NCBI GenBank assembly: GCA_949987705.1
Contig: OX465281.1
Location: 199,813,112-199,877,111, forward strand
DNA length: 64,000 nt
Source: Thereva unica
Taxonomy: Eukaryota; Arthropoda; Insecta; Diptera; Therevidae
Direction of reading: 5' to 3'
The position numbers and the translations under genes were made by a program. The notes under the pieces are model-generated. The model saw only the letters and a program-made list of their open reading frames with translations. It had not been told where the DNA came from and made no database searches. Shown here piece after piece: positions 42,656 through 54,750 of this stretch (within the stretch, counting starts at the first letter, position 1; each line of letters starts with the position of its first letter).

Positions 42656-43690
42656 TCCTAGAATGGTGGCATTTAAGTGTTAATAAAGGGGATATTTGTG
42701 TATCACTTTGAAGTTTAAAACACTTTTGTTAACTAAAAAAGCACAGAAAAATTAGAGATTTTAACACATTTAACACCCAATGTTTTAAGAGTCACGCCGC
42801 CAAGCCTCTTTTCGGTGTATTCCTAGTAAGCTCGTCCTGTAAAAAATATGTATTCCGTTACCCTTTTGGTCAATGCGGGCTCATAAAACCATGGATTTAT
42901 TACTAGTAATTACCAAATGTCTTGAAATACTTTTTTATTACACTAGTCATGCTTAGCGGTGATCTTTCCTTTCCACCTAAGTTTTTCAGAACCCTACTAA
43001 TTGTTATAAAACCGAGCATAAAATAGGTACATCGAAGGTCTAATAAAATCCAGGAACAAAATAAGGGATTTTCAAATAGTAAAAAGTATGACTGTTCAGG
43101 TAAGAGTAATTTTATTTTCTTGGAATAATTTGTGTCTTGTGGCGCTCAATCTTTTTATAATAAATCTTTTATTACTAGCCTAGTCTTTTGTGTGTACAAT
43201 GAAGGCGTAACTATCTGCACTAATTATATCACTAATTCGGTAACTTGGTTTTTACCTTTACAAATTAGTATTCTTATGAAGTTTTACTTTTCGTATTATG
43301 AGAAATCCTATTATGAAATAAATTTTATATTTTAATTGGGTTTCTGGTTAATTTAAATAAATTTCGTACTTTAGTCAGATATATGAAACTTTGAGGCTAA
43401 TGCCGTATTTATGAAAGCAACTTTATTCCATTTATCTTTAAATTAACATATTAAAGGTTGGGTTGAGAGTTATTAAAAAATACAGGTGTCTCATAAATTA
43501 TTTATTTATTTTGCCAAACAAGGTACACTTAAATTTAAGTACACTTTTTAACATTTTAACTTAACTTAAATATCACATTAGGATGCTGAGTCAGGGTCAT
43601 ATCTACGCTATATCTACTATACAAATTTTAATAATGGAGCTTAGGCAGATATGAGTGCAGTTTGGGGTTCATCATTACTATTAATTTTCT
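42656..43690. other. Unassigned AT-rich region
   Basis: Nothing recognisable. The last 200 bp may be the 3' UTR of the following LINE. Confidence 0.4.
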
Positions 43691-44395
43691 TTTTTAGGAC
43701 AATTTGTTAGTGGAATGGGTAAAGCATAGACTATGATCATTAAAGACCATGCAACATCTATTAATAGGCTCGTTCCTGGGGTAGTAGGTGCGATGAGAAT
43801 ATTTCTTAAGCAGTTTCGCCGAGCTACATATATCATTGAGAATTATGTTATCCGACAAGATCTTCACCTTGAGATCGCCGTTTGAAATATCCAAGGTAAA
43901 GCATAAGATGAGCATTTTTTCCTGAATGACAGCGGTAAAAGATCCAAAACATTGAGCCTGTTTGTATAGTGTGGAAGGCTTCGATAATCAGCTATTATGA
44001 TCAGCTATATAGATTTCTTAGTGCGAACAGGAGAAATTGTTTTTGAATGGATTCAATCCTGTTGCTACTGGCTGAACTATGAGATCCCAGACTGAGCAGG
44101 CGTATTCCAGAACAAGTTTTAGTGACTTAGATGTTATCAAATTCCTTAGCCCTTCTTTTTATAAAACCAAGGAGTTTCATAGCTCTGGTAGTAATATTTT
44201 CGTAGTGTAGGTTAAAGTTTAACTTATTGTCTTAGACAACGCCTAGGCCTACGAATTTACCAACATGGTTTAATAACTTGTTGTCAAAATAGTATTGCTG
44301 CAGTTGTACGCTTTTTTCCCGGGAGAAGATTATTGCATGGCATTTGTTAGGGTTAAGTTGCAACTTATTAGTCTTGCACCAGTCTTGCAATGCAT
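43690..44395 (-). pseudogene. 5'-truncated LINE, RT end and C-terminal domain
   Basis: From 44395 the frame gives NALQDWCKTNKLQLNPNKCH (after the YADD box), FDNKLLNHVGKFVGLGV, KLNFNLHYENI, later SNRIESIQKQFLLFALRNLY and EPINRCCMVFND. The order and motifs match the C-terminal domain also seen at 10236-10640. The upstream part belongs to a different LINE, so this is a junction of two elements. Confidence 0.7.
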
Positions 44396-46200
44396 TGGAA
44401 GGAATTGAGGAGCGCGTTTTTTTAGAGAAGAGACAGTATTTTGTTTTCCATGCGTTGAATTCAACATGATTCGTGTGGTCCAATCAGGGATCAGGTTTAT
44501 ATCCCTGTTAATTGAAATGGACATAAGTTCATGATCAAGCAGACAAGGTCTGGCACGTGCTTGTCTTGCTTTTTTGAAGCTATACGAGTAACCCAGAATA
44601 CTGTCATCAGCATAGCTGTGAAGTGAGTTGGATGGGACTGAGAGCAGGTCATTATGAAAACTATGAAGAGAGCTGGTGATAGAATAGAGCCCTCGGGAAA
44701 CACCTACAGATGTGTGGGGATTAGATTCAACGCCGTCCAATACTACCTTGATTGAACGGTCAGAAAGGTAACTCTCAATCCAATTCTTTAGAAGAAAGTC
44801 AATAACAATAGCTTCGAGTTTACTCAATAGAGCGGGAGGCCATACTCTATCAAAGGCCTTGGAGATATCGAGAGCAACCAGGCCGGATTCACCAAAACGA
44901 TGAATGTTTTGGTAGAGGTGCTTAGGCATACAAGAAGGTCGCCAGTAGATCTTTTAAATCTATAGCCGTACTGCTGGTCATCCAATATTATGTTTATTAT
45001 CTCCATGATTTTGGGCAGAATAGAAGTGATTGCTATTGGGCGGTAGTTAGCGGGGTCGCTGGAGTTTCTTTTTTTCCGTATAGGCTGAACATGGGCCAGT
45101 TTCCAGGAGTCAGGAAAAATTCCGGAGAAGTATGAAAATGGGTAGAGTTTGAGCAGAGGTTTAGCCGAAGGTGAAGCACATTTTTTAAGAACCATAGGGA
45201 GGATATTGTCGGGGCCAGTGGATTTATTGGAATCGAGCTCTTTGAGGCAATTGTACACTTCATGAGTCCTGAAGAAAACTCTGCCCATTGAATGAGAAGA
45301 ATCCTCTACAATAGGGAGTTGTGAGGCAATATCGGGTAAGGAAGAATTAGAGGCAAACAGAGATGCGAGTAAGTTAGTCTTGCATTTGCTTTCTGTTAGC
45401 ACCTTCCCATCGTGAATGAAAAAAGGAGTCGACGACGTGTTGAAATTTTTCCTGATGGAAGTTACCAAGGACCTGAAGTTTTTGCTGCCAGCAGTGGTAT
45501 TAATGAGTTTACCTCTTAATCTATCATCTAAGGATGCTTTGGTTTGCCTGATGGTGGTTTTGCAGGCGTTTTTCAACCTGATGTACTCGCGTCGAGATGA
45601 TTCGCTCAGGGAATGCCTGTACTCTCTATAGGCGGTTTCTTTGGCTGCGTTCATAAATTCTTGATTAAACCATCCACGCGGCCTTTTCCTGATGGATTTG
45701 GAAGAATGGGGAATGAATAAACGCTTTTCTGCCAATATGATTTTTGTGATGCAGAGAGCGGAAAAGTTGGCATCGCGATTCTGAAAACACAGATCCCAGT
45801 CTGCAGCTTGGAAGCCCCAGCCAATTGCCTTTCCCATAGTGCCAAACAGTTCTTCTAGGAACTGGTATAGTTGCGGTGGATGATTGGTATGGAAGCCTGC
45901 GTAGACCAGGCAGTGGTCTGAGTTGCCCAGAGGTGAATGAACTTCGATGGAGTACTGCGTTGGGTGGGAGGTAAGAAAAAGATCAAGGAGATGGGCCCCT
46001 TGATCTACAGGCGTCATGTACGGCAGTTAACCAGGTGTATTATTAGTCTTTTGCAAAGAGCTCGGCTTCACGGCCAGAAACACTGGTGCCAGTTGAGTAA
46101 TTCAGCCAAATTGTGTTGTGAACGTTGGAATCACCCGCAACAATGATTTCACACTCCGGATATAAGCATAAGAATTGGGAGATTTACTTCTTAGGGGCAA
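44395..46200 (-). pseudogene. LINE of R1/Jockey-like type (EN end to RT)
   Basis: Endonuclease end near 46190-45900 (IIVAGDSNVHNTIW; SPLGNSDHCLVYAGF), linker in one long open frame 46017-44824 (RPRGWFNQEFMNAAKE; FRSLVTSIRKNF), RT start DPANYRPIAITSILPKIME, DQQYGYRFKRSTGDLL, a frameshift near 44930, VALDISKAFDRVWPPALLSK, YLSDRSIKVVLDGVES, another frameshift, GSILSPALFIVF and SYADDSILGY. The catalytic YADD survives near 44600. Past NHVEFNAWKTKYCLFSKK it switches to the other LINE at about 44395. Confidence 0.8.
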
Positions 46201-46640
46201 AAATTCATCGTAAAGATCAAGGAATATTCTATTAAACTCATCTATTTGCCATCTACCTCAGCCAATGTGAAGATATTCGTCCAGGGTAGTCAAAAACATT
46301 TTTGGCTAAGAAGTGCCTAATCAATATTAGAGAAGTCACGATAAGTAATTCTAAGTTTGCCACAAATAAACCACAATATTTAAAATCAGCCAAATTAATT
46401 AATAAAATTGGAGTTTTATTTGTATCATAAAAAGAAACCATGTTAGTAAGAAAAGATACGTATAATTACAAATACGATATTCTTCATTTAATAATCCGAC
46501 ACTTGTATTTTTCGCTAACTTGAGCTTTGATTAGTTCAAGTTTCCAAGAGTTGAGTGTAATATTAGTTTCATTATCAAAAATCCTAATAGTATTATGTAT
46601 TATTTATAAAAAAATCCAAATACAACAATATATTTAACAA
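46201..46640. other. Spacer downstream of the crystallin gene
   Basis: AT-rich, nothing recognised. The crystallin 3' UTR should extend into it. Confidence 0.45.
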
Positions 46641-46675
46641 ATGAAGAGCACAAATCATGCAAAGAACAAATATAA

Positions 46676-47765
46676 TTACTTTTTGTTATTTATTTCATTT
46701 TTCAAGACGCTCAATTTTGTCAAACAAGAATCACGCCATTCTCGTCTCTCAGGTAATTTATCAATTGGGCACATAACTTCCAATTGCTTAGCTATTTCTG
46801 CTGCAGTTTTTCCTTCCATTTTCGGTGTTGGTCCCATAGTTTGACTAACAGCATATATAGTTTTGGAATATCTTTCAAAATAATTTGTCATTCCTTCAGC
46901 GTTTAAGTGCGCTGTCTCTAGCGGACCAAGAAAAGCATATCGCATTCCAAGTCCATCTGACATAACACTATCGATATCCTTAACATCTAATACACCAGCC
47001 TCTACTAGACGCCACGTTTCATTTAGAATTGCATATTGAATTCTATTTAATGCAAATCCTTCGATTTCTCTACTTAAAGTGACTGGCTTCTGGCCAATTT
47101 CCTCCATTATTGCTCGAGTTTTAGTAACAACTTCTGGCTTTGTCCATGGTGCTGGTACAATTTCTACAAGAGGAACATAATATGGTGGATTGACTGGATG
47201 GGATACGACAACCTGTTGAATTGTAATTGTAATTAAATTTTGTTTTTATGTAATAATTTTATAATTTTCATTTTACTTGTGATTTATGCTTTAACCCGTC
47301 ACTGAATAATGATGGAAGGAATGTACTTGTTGAGCTTGACAGAATTGTCTTGTCACTAATAACTGCATCTAAATCTTTATAGAGTTTCTTCTTCATTTCT
47401 AATACTTCTGGAATGCATTCTTGAATTAAAATTGCATCTTTAGCCATTTCTGCCAGTGTTGTAGTCCCCTTAATGCAATTAAATTGCTCCTTGGCACTTA
47501 AGGCGCCACGTAGAAGGCCCTCGGATTCTAGTCTTTTCAATTCATTTTCTGTGTGCTTTAGGGCTCCGCTGACTTGTTCAGATAAAATGTCATACAACGT
47601 GACTTGATATCCAACTGAGGCAAATAACATGGACCATGAACGTCCAATTAATCCACTAAAATTATAACATACATATATTAATTAGAAATGATTTATAAAG
47701 GAAAAATTAAAGCAATTTAAATACCTGCCAACGATTCCAATTTTTTCACTTTTAACTTTAGACAT
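46676..47765 (-). CDS. Cryl1: Lambda-crystallin homologue / L-gulonate 3-dehydrogenase
   Basis: Three exons, 47765-47725, 47655-47277 and 47212-46676, with GT-AG introns of 69 and 64 bp, give 318 codons; CRYL1 proteins are about 319. It oxidises L-gulonate to 3-dehydro-L-gulonate with NAD+ in the uronate cycle, in the cytosol, and belongs to the 3-hydroxyacyl-CoA dehydrogenase family. The Rossmann fold shows at [19 protein letters not shown], split by the first intron within the glycine motif, and [26 protein letters not shown] and [10 protein letters not shown] follow. [16 protein letters not shown] holds the catalytic His145-Glu157 pair at the family spacing of twelve. The C-terminal domain has [20 protein letters not shown]. 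It appears intact. Confidence 0.96.
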
Positions 47766-48654
47766 GATTGTTAAGTTACTTTTTGCCGATGTACCCACCT
47801 AGAATGCACTTGAGTAAATGAACGTCGAGATAATATAAAGTTGGATAATGTAGGTGTTTGTTCGTAATCTCTTCTGATTATTGTTTACTTCATAGATAAG
47901 CACGGATAGTGCTTGACTTTTGAGGTCACAAGTGTCGGACTGTTGTCAGTGAGTATGGCTACAACATACTTCTCACATGTTGAAGTCATTAGAATAGCAG
48001 AGAAGCTTCTTGTTAAAAGACTAGCAAGTTTTAAGTCGGGTTTTTTATAGAGAATACAAGTTACCTAGTTATAAAACCTGCCAACATGTTTAAAAAAATC
48101 TTATTGTATCTGCCATTATATTTTTTCAGAAATGCACATACTTGTATTTACTTTCAGATAACATCTTCGAGATATTGCCATTATCTCTGGAAGAATAACA
48201 AACATGGATAGTCTTGGCATTTATTAGAAAATTGATTATCATTTTTGTTTGTGAGTAATGGAAATGTGATTTAGAATTAAATTAATATATTTTTTATTAG
48301 TTATTAAAAAACTCTGGGTTATTTTGGATAGATAATCAAATTTAAAGTATTATACAATAATTATTTATTAATCCCATTTCAATCATCTAAATTGATATTT
48401 TGGATTTTCACGTGGTACGTGAATGCTGTTTTTCGATAAATTTTTAAATGTTTTTTAAGAACTTACATACAATAAAATTTTTATTTGTTGCTACAGTGGC
48501 TACAGATACAAGGGGGGAAATGAGAGACATTCCCCCTCCGCAAGATCTCGTTTGGTTTATGGATTAATTTAGTTCTGAAAAAAAAGTCGAGTGAAAGCAA
48601 TTGAACTAGGAAATTTACCTATAATCATAAAAATTACTATCTTTATTTTTAACG
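47766..48654. other. Upstream region of the crystallin gene
   Basis: Expected to contain the promoter; no core motif could be fixed. No repeat or gene recognised. Confidence 0.45.
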
Positions 48655-50670
48655 AAAAAAATTTGTTGTCTGTAAAGAGGGTTTACGGACGATAGTTTAA
48701 CGTGACAACGTCATGAGAAAACATTGATGAAATGATTGCATACTTTTATGAATAAAATTGAATCATTTATATTAAACTAGCAAAAACCCGCGTGCGTTGC
48801 AACGCCTTTCAATAAAATAAGATTATGAGGTCACAGTCTGCGATAGGAAAAAGCTATAGTGAAAAAAGAACAAATCTGGGAAAATTGATTTCGGGAGATG
48901 ACCGCCATGGACCAAATGATATATTGAGTTTACTATATTGCCTATGGTCTTCTACTTATCATACTCTTTCATTTGATACCCATGTCGAAGGGGTTGTGAA
49001 GAAAATATTAATCCGCACTCTTGAGATGGCCGCTATGGACCAAACGATATATTGAGTATACTATATTGCATATGGTGTTCTACTTATCATACTCTCTCAT
49101 TTGATACCTATCTCGAAGGGGTTGTGAAGAAAATGGTAATCCGCCCTCTTGAGATGGCCGCTATGGACCAAACGATATATTGAGTATACTATATTGCTTA
49201 TATTGTTCTACTTATCATACTCTTTCATTTGATACCCATCTAGAAGGAGTTGTGAAGAAAATGGTGAACCGCCCTTTTGAGATGGCCGCCAAGGACCAAA
49301 TTATAAATTGAGTATACTATATTGCTTATGGTGTTCTACTTTTCATAGCCTTTCATTTGATACCCATGTCTCGGGTGTTGTGAAGAAAATGGCAATCCGC
49401 CCTCTTGAGATGGCCGCCATGAATCTAAAGACATAGTCTATGGCATTCTTCTTATAATGCCCTTTCATTTGATACCAATGTCGAGGGGGTAGTGAAGAAA
49501 ATGATCATCCTCCCTCTTGAGATGACCGCCATGGACCAAACGATATATTGAGTATACTATATTGCTTATGGTGTTCTACTTATCATACCCTTTCATTTGA
49601 AATCCATATCGAGAGGTGTGAAGATAATGGTAATCCAACCTCTGGAGATGGCCGCTATGGACCAAACGATATATATTGAGTATACTATATTGCTTATGTG
49701 TTCTACTTATCATACTCTCTCATTTGATACCCATCTCGAAGGGGTTGTGAAGAAAATGGTAATCCGCCCGCTTGAGATGATCGCCATGGACCAAACGATT
49801 TATTGAGTATACTTTATTGCCTATGGTGTTCTACTTATCATACTCTTTCATTCGATATCCATGTCGAAGGTGTTGTGAAGAAAATGGTAATCCGCATTCT
49901 TGAGGTGGCCGCTATGGACCAAGCGACATATTGAGTATACTATATTGCTTATATTGTTCTACTTATCATACTCTTTCATTGGATACCCATTTCGAATGGG
50001 TTGTGAAGAAAATTGTCATCTGGTCTCTTGTGATGACTGCCATGGACCAAACGATATATTGAGTATACTATATTGCTTTTGGTGTTCTACTTACCATAAC
50101 CTTTCATTTGATATCCATGTCGAGGGGTTGTAAAGAAAATGGTAATCCGCCCTCTTGAGATGTCTGCTACGGACCAAACGCCTGCTTTTCTGTTGAAATT
50201 TTTTTGCTATAAACCTCACGGAGCCCGAGACCTTTCCAACGAATGCAAAACCGTGGAAATCGGATCGTGCGTTCTCTAATTATAGCGTCTGGAAGGAAAA
50301 CCCGACTTATTTTTATATTATAGATAATAACAGTAAACGTCCCACCTTGCGACTTGTGAATGGTAATAGCACAAGCAGGAACGCAAGGAAACTGTTTTCG
50401 TTTGCATTTCACAGTTTTCATCAGTGTAATGTTCACTATTTTCTTATACACCGGCACCCAGTTAGGAGACAGAGTGTTTGGCTTGCTTTGCTTATTGTTG
50501 ACAATTTGACAAATTTAATCTAATTAATATTGACAATTTTAATCAAATTTTTAAGATTACTACGATCAAATTTTTAAAATTACTTCGGGAGATAACGGGA
50601 CAATGAGTCATCATTTTTCGTGCATGCAGCCGGCGTTCATCGTTTTAATAGACGTTGTCACGTCAAAAAA
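48655..50670 (+). mobile_element. Helitron2-like copy 3
   Basis: Same order as copy 1: inverted tips ACGTGACAACGTC at 48700-48712 and its inverse at 50651-50663, the ACTAGCAAAAACCC insertion with about ten ~122-bp units (48890-50190), and the helicase fragment 50320-50457 (minus). It has two more units than copy 1 and a small deletion near 50600. It is single, not palindromic. Confidence 0.8.
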
Positions 50671-50931
50671 ATCTTGAAAAAATGCCATCCGTTCGGCAGG
50701 ATCGACAGGAACCGCCCGATCTAGGCCACACAAGACTCAGTCTGACTGACGGATGAGGACTTCAGGTATCCGCCTGACAGGCCGTGGCATGTACATAGAT
50801 AACGTCATGATTCCCTACAGACATACAGGCGAAGACGATAGTTTTGCATAGCAAGTTGTGTTCAAGGTTTAAGTGCAAAAAATGTTCATGGCCTCAACGA
50901 AAAACCAGGCACCATCATATTTGTTGACGCT
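50671..50931. other. Unassigned GC-richer segment
   Basis: Base composition differs from the flanks (ACAGGAACCGCCCGATC) but no frame or repeat was recognised. Confidence 0.35.
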
Positions 50932-51064
50932 TGAAGATCTGGGGTGGTAGCACGTACATAAGTTGTTTCAATCGACTTCTTCATACAAAAAAATTTGTAA
51001 CACTTCAATTTATGTATGAAGAGGTCGATTGAAATAACTTACGTGCTACCACCCCAGATCTTCA
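50932..51064. mobile_element. 133-bp MITE (TGAAGATCTGGGG ends)
   Basis: Arms TGAAGATCTGGGGTGGTAGC and inverse extend to GTTTCAATCGACTTCTTCAT, about 57 bp each side. Same family as 21738-21836. Confidence 0.85.
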
Positions 51065-51599
51065 GGCACAAACTGACGACAAATGCCCACACATAAAAGA
51101 TTTTTATTAGTTTTCTTGGACTGCAGGTCCCATCCAGTTAGCGGCCGGATGGGTGGGTGGTGATACTTGGGTTCTAGGCAAAAACTTTCAGCCCACGACC
51201 TGCCTTTGGCCTGTGTTTGAAAGAGGGCCTTGAGATATGGCTAAATTATACACAAAACTTGTTAGGCGAACGCCAAAAAGTAACATAGTAGCTCCTCAAT
51301 GGTTTAGCCGCCACCAGCCAGCCAAACGCGCGACTCGACGAATGCTGCGGCGTACGAGCCAAGTAAACTGACTCGTGAATTAGAATATAGAACTACAGGA
51401 GGGGCCCTAGCCGAATTTTAGTCAGCATTTTTGTTGATTATGAATGCTCACGTTTTGGTAGCGGAAAAAGTGGGTGAAATAAAGTAAGCGCGAGTAAGAG
51501 TTCGAATTATCAGTTATCTATAATTAAAGCTGATGGTTACGCCCCCAAATACGTATTTTTAGTGTTAAATACTAGAGATTATTTAAAATCTGAAAAATT
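51065..51599. other. Unassigned
   Basis: No recognisable gene or repeat. Confidence 0.35.
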
Positions 51600-51714
51600 A
51601 GGGGGTAGGTGGAGGGGGTCGTGCCAAATCTCACGACATCTCACCAAGGGCGAGGGGGGGGGGGTCAAAAAATCGCAAAAAACAACTCACGTAATTTATG
51701 GACAACCCCTAATA
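51600..51714 (-). repeat. GGGGTTGTCCATAAATTACG repeat
   Basis: On the minus strand it starts AGGGGTTGTCCATAAATTAC and passes a poly-G/C tract to a GAGATTTGGCACGACCCC end. The core of the element at 6699-7217 (around 6978-7060) carries a related GGGGTCGTCCATTCATTAC stretch and the same GTCGAG/AATCTCAC phrases, so the two share a source. Confidence 0.6.
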
Positions 51715-52055
51715 GAAAACTCATTTTAGAACCTACATCCAGCTTCAATGAGTATTTGATTAACACATTCCCTCCTGTTAGACTTGAGTAGGACTTATAC
51801 GAGGCAGTACATCGTTGCCCCTTAAATGACTGTAAATTGTACTGAGGCTTCAATTATTTGAAGTTTTCCATTTTAAAAATGCCCTACTACTCTTGGTATG
51901 AGCGTGTATAACTGCAATCTCAAGCAATGCAATCAGTCCATTTGTTGCATTCATGTGCAGATTTACACTGGTTTTTCTTATCGACCGCAAAGGACCCCGG
52001 TAGTAATATCTTCCAGAATTGAAGAAAATTTTCACCCATGCAGTCCGTGCTTTAT
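51715..52055. other. Unassigned
   Basis: Short open frames on both strands without known motifs. Confidence 0.35.
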
Positions 52056-52930
52056 CTAATGTCTGACCTGATTAACGAAATCTGCCAGACCAATGTACAT
52101 GTACAATTTCTATCGGCGTTTCATTCCACAGGCAGCAGAACATCAGTTGGCTATAGAGCATTTCCTTGGCCGTTCAAAGAAGAATGATACAACTAAGATC
52201 AGCTGGGATGCTGACGCGAATGAAGCGCTCAAAAAATACTAAGCAGTCCGCCGGAAACAACAATTTAACTCGGTCGCTTGATTGATTTCGAAGGAATAGC
52301 TAAGGAGCAAGAGAGTTAGCAGACCCCGCTAAGTTGTGTAATGATCGAATTAGAACAATCAAATTGAAACGATGCGCCATTCTCAACAGCAAATGCGAAT
52401 TATATTGCGACATGGGTGAAAAATCAGTACGACCCTATGTACCTGAGAAGTTCGCGAGACCTTACACGGATAAACGCACCCAGCCTTCCAAGCATCAAGG
52501 AAATTGATTACCGCACGTTATGTGTCGCCTTAGATGAATACTTACATTAACAGATTTATAAAATCGTGTGTGGTATTTCAAAAAGGACACAAGAAGTCCG
52601 TTAGCCCAGTTCAACGCCGCTAACTGCCATTTTGAACATATTCAAATGGACATCATAAGAGCTTTTCCACCATCAGAAGGGAATAATTATTGCTTAAGGA
52701 TCATAGGTCGATTTTGAAGATGAGTGGGAATGTTGCTAATGGAAATTATTAGGGCAGAAACTGTAGCCGTTTCATTTTATTCTGGATATCAACAGACCAG
52801 GGGAGACAATTTATTATTCGGCTCTAAACGTATTCATACGGCACCATACCATCCTCAAAATTAAGGTTTTTACAAGACTTAAAAAAGTACGTTTAGAGGA
52901 CTAAATGAGAGAGAGAGTGGACACAAGGAT
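52056..52930 (+). pseudogene. Ty3/gypsy Pol remnant (RT thumb, integrase)
   Basis: NFYRRFIPQAAEHQLAIEHF and ISWDADANEALKKY mark the end of gypsy RT and the start of RNase H. Farther on VVFQKGHKKSVSPVQRR, a GHHKSF segment and RPGETIY are weak echoes of the integrase. Most RNase H is deleted and stops are frequent. The FYRRF...AAEHQ pattern recalls CsRn1-like gypsy elements; that placement is tentative. It is unrelated to the errantivirus at the left end. Confidence 0.65.
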
Positions 52931-53349
52931 ATATTAATAAAAAAAATGCACGTCAAGTTTTTGTGACATTACAATATGTATATGCAATTATAATTACATT
53001 ACAAGTAAGAACTGGTCAGTACACAGTAATTATCTGCAGCAAATTATTAGGCCACCGAATAATAGTGGAGCGTGGTTACATCTGATTTTCACCAACACAT
53101 ACGAGGAAGTGAAAGCCCTACCCACTTGCGAAGAGGAGAACCTATTTTCCAATACTCTTTACCACTTGGCCTGGATACTGAAATCAATTCCAAAACCAAT
53201 CGTCCTACGATAACTGTATTCTCTACGATTTGAGAAACGCAAATTTCAATAATATTGGCTTGTTGACTGGAAGAATAGGCTAATATGTAACAACCTTGAC
53301 GAGATAGTCACTTTCTTCAACAAAACCATTTTTAATACCATCGGCACGA
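52931..53349. other. Unassigned decayed sequence
   Basis: Possibly the linker of the LINE that follows (NANFNNIGLLTGRIG), not certain. Confidence 0.35.
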
Positions 53350-53680
53350 ATGTCCCACATTAAAAACAAGAACAGACGATCAGAGCCGTGCTTGACAATT
53401 TCAGATCCACTTTGTGGTACGGAGAACAGTCATCAAATTGATGCTTTTTATACTGACATCAGCAAGGCTTTTAACTGTGTTGATCACCATATCTTAATCA
53501 AAAAACTCTTAAAATTCGACATTTCTATCAGATTAAATCATACCTCAACGGTAGAAAACAGGTTGTCAGATTTTAAGGGCTTCAATAGAGATGCAACCGA
53601 ATGCTCGATAAAAGCGTTTTCAATTGCAACTTTCAAACGATTGCTGCACACAATGCTTACTAAATGGATTTCTTAGTCAT
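53350..53680 (+). pseudogene. LINE RT palm fragment
   Basis: AFYTDISKAFNCVDHHILIK is the RT palm A motif of Jockey-like LINEs with the aspartate kept. No YADD box follows; the sequence degrades after 53560. Confidence 0.6.
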
Positions 53681-53929
53681 GTTCAAGAATAAATTCCAGA
53701 GAATATAAAAAAAGGTTCCATATGCAAGACTACAGCGGAGAGATCTAAAAGGTGCTATTTCGACATGATGCCAAAAATAAATCAAGCTTGGTGGGGCATC
53801 TAGCTAGTATAAACAAAGAGGAGCGTGCTCGAGAAGTTCTTTGCTATAGGCGGGATTTAGATTTTAAAACACAACAGCCCATGGATCCAAACGTCTATCC
53901 AACCATTTCAGTGTAGTGCTGGAGCATGT

Positions 53930-54750
53930 CTGTTCGACTTTGAGTAGGATTTCAATAGAGAAAGAATGTCACAGCACGTCGAATTTGGCATGGCAGAACC
54001 TCAGTTGTACATATGCAGTGTAATGTGATATTAAACAAAAAGTTCGCAGTAAAAATTGGAGGAAACTTCACATTTAGTAGAGCACACTAGCAGCTGTCTT
54101 TCAAGCAGACGTGTACGTTTTACGGGCATGCACTCATGCGAACTTAAGAACAGACTACCAAATTACCCGGATCTATATCTTCTCGGAGAGCCCAGCTTCA
54201 ATCAGGATCATAAGGACCCGTAGGAGTCTAAATAGGTTTGGGACTGCCAGCGTGCTCTCGGTGAGCTGGGCGTTAACTAGTTAATGAAAAAGCGGATGTC
54301 CTGGCTAAACAGGGCTCGGACATTATAATTACAGGTTCAGAACCGACTTTGGGAGAACCCACCAGCTTGCGCCCTTGTCGATCGGACTTTGATGAAACAT
54401 ACCGAACTCTGGTGGACTGTGCTTGGTCTGACCAGCTCTTGGTCTTCTAATGCGACCAAGGAATTGTTGGGGCGCAGTATAAATTATGCCAAGACATTTA
54501 TTGGCTTCATTACCACCCTAGTGCCCTAAGTTATCACTTATGGATGAAAGGAAGTGTAGAAGACCCCACGTGCAGGCTTTGAGAAAGATGAGTCTTCCTT
54601 ACATCTTCTCGGTGAGTGGCCCCAATAGCGAGGGACAGGGTCTTGTTTATTAATGAGACCCAGCTCGAACATTTAATTCTAAGCGATAAGCCACTAGGTA
54701 GACTGCTGAACCTGTTTAAGCGGTCTGGCCTATGTGGTAACATGAAAAAA
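53930..54750 (+). pseudogene. LINE RNase H domain and C-terminus
   Basis: FQADVYVLRACTHAN, then NEKADVLAKQGSDIIITGSE and PTLGEPTSLR are the end of a retroelement RNase H domain (catalytic Asp within GNEKADxLA). After it GIVGAQYKL, MKGSVEDPTCRL and LEHLILSDKPLGRLLNLFKR are the conserved tail of RNase H-bearing LINEs of the I/LOA group. Stops and shifts are frequent. It may belong with the palm fragment at 53350. Confidence 0.65.
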
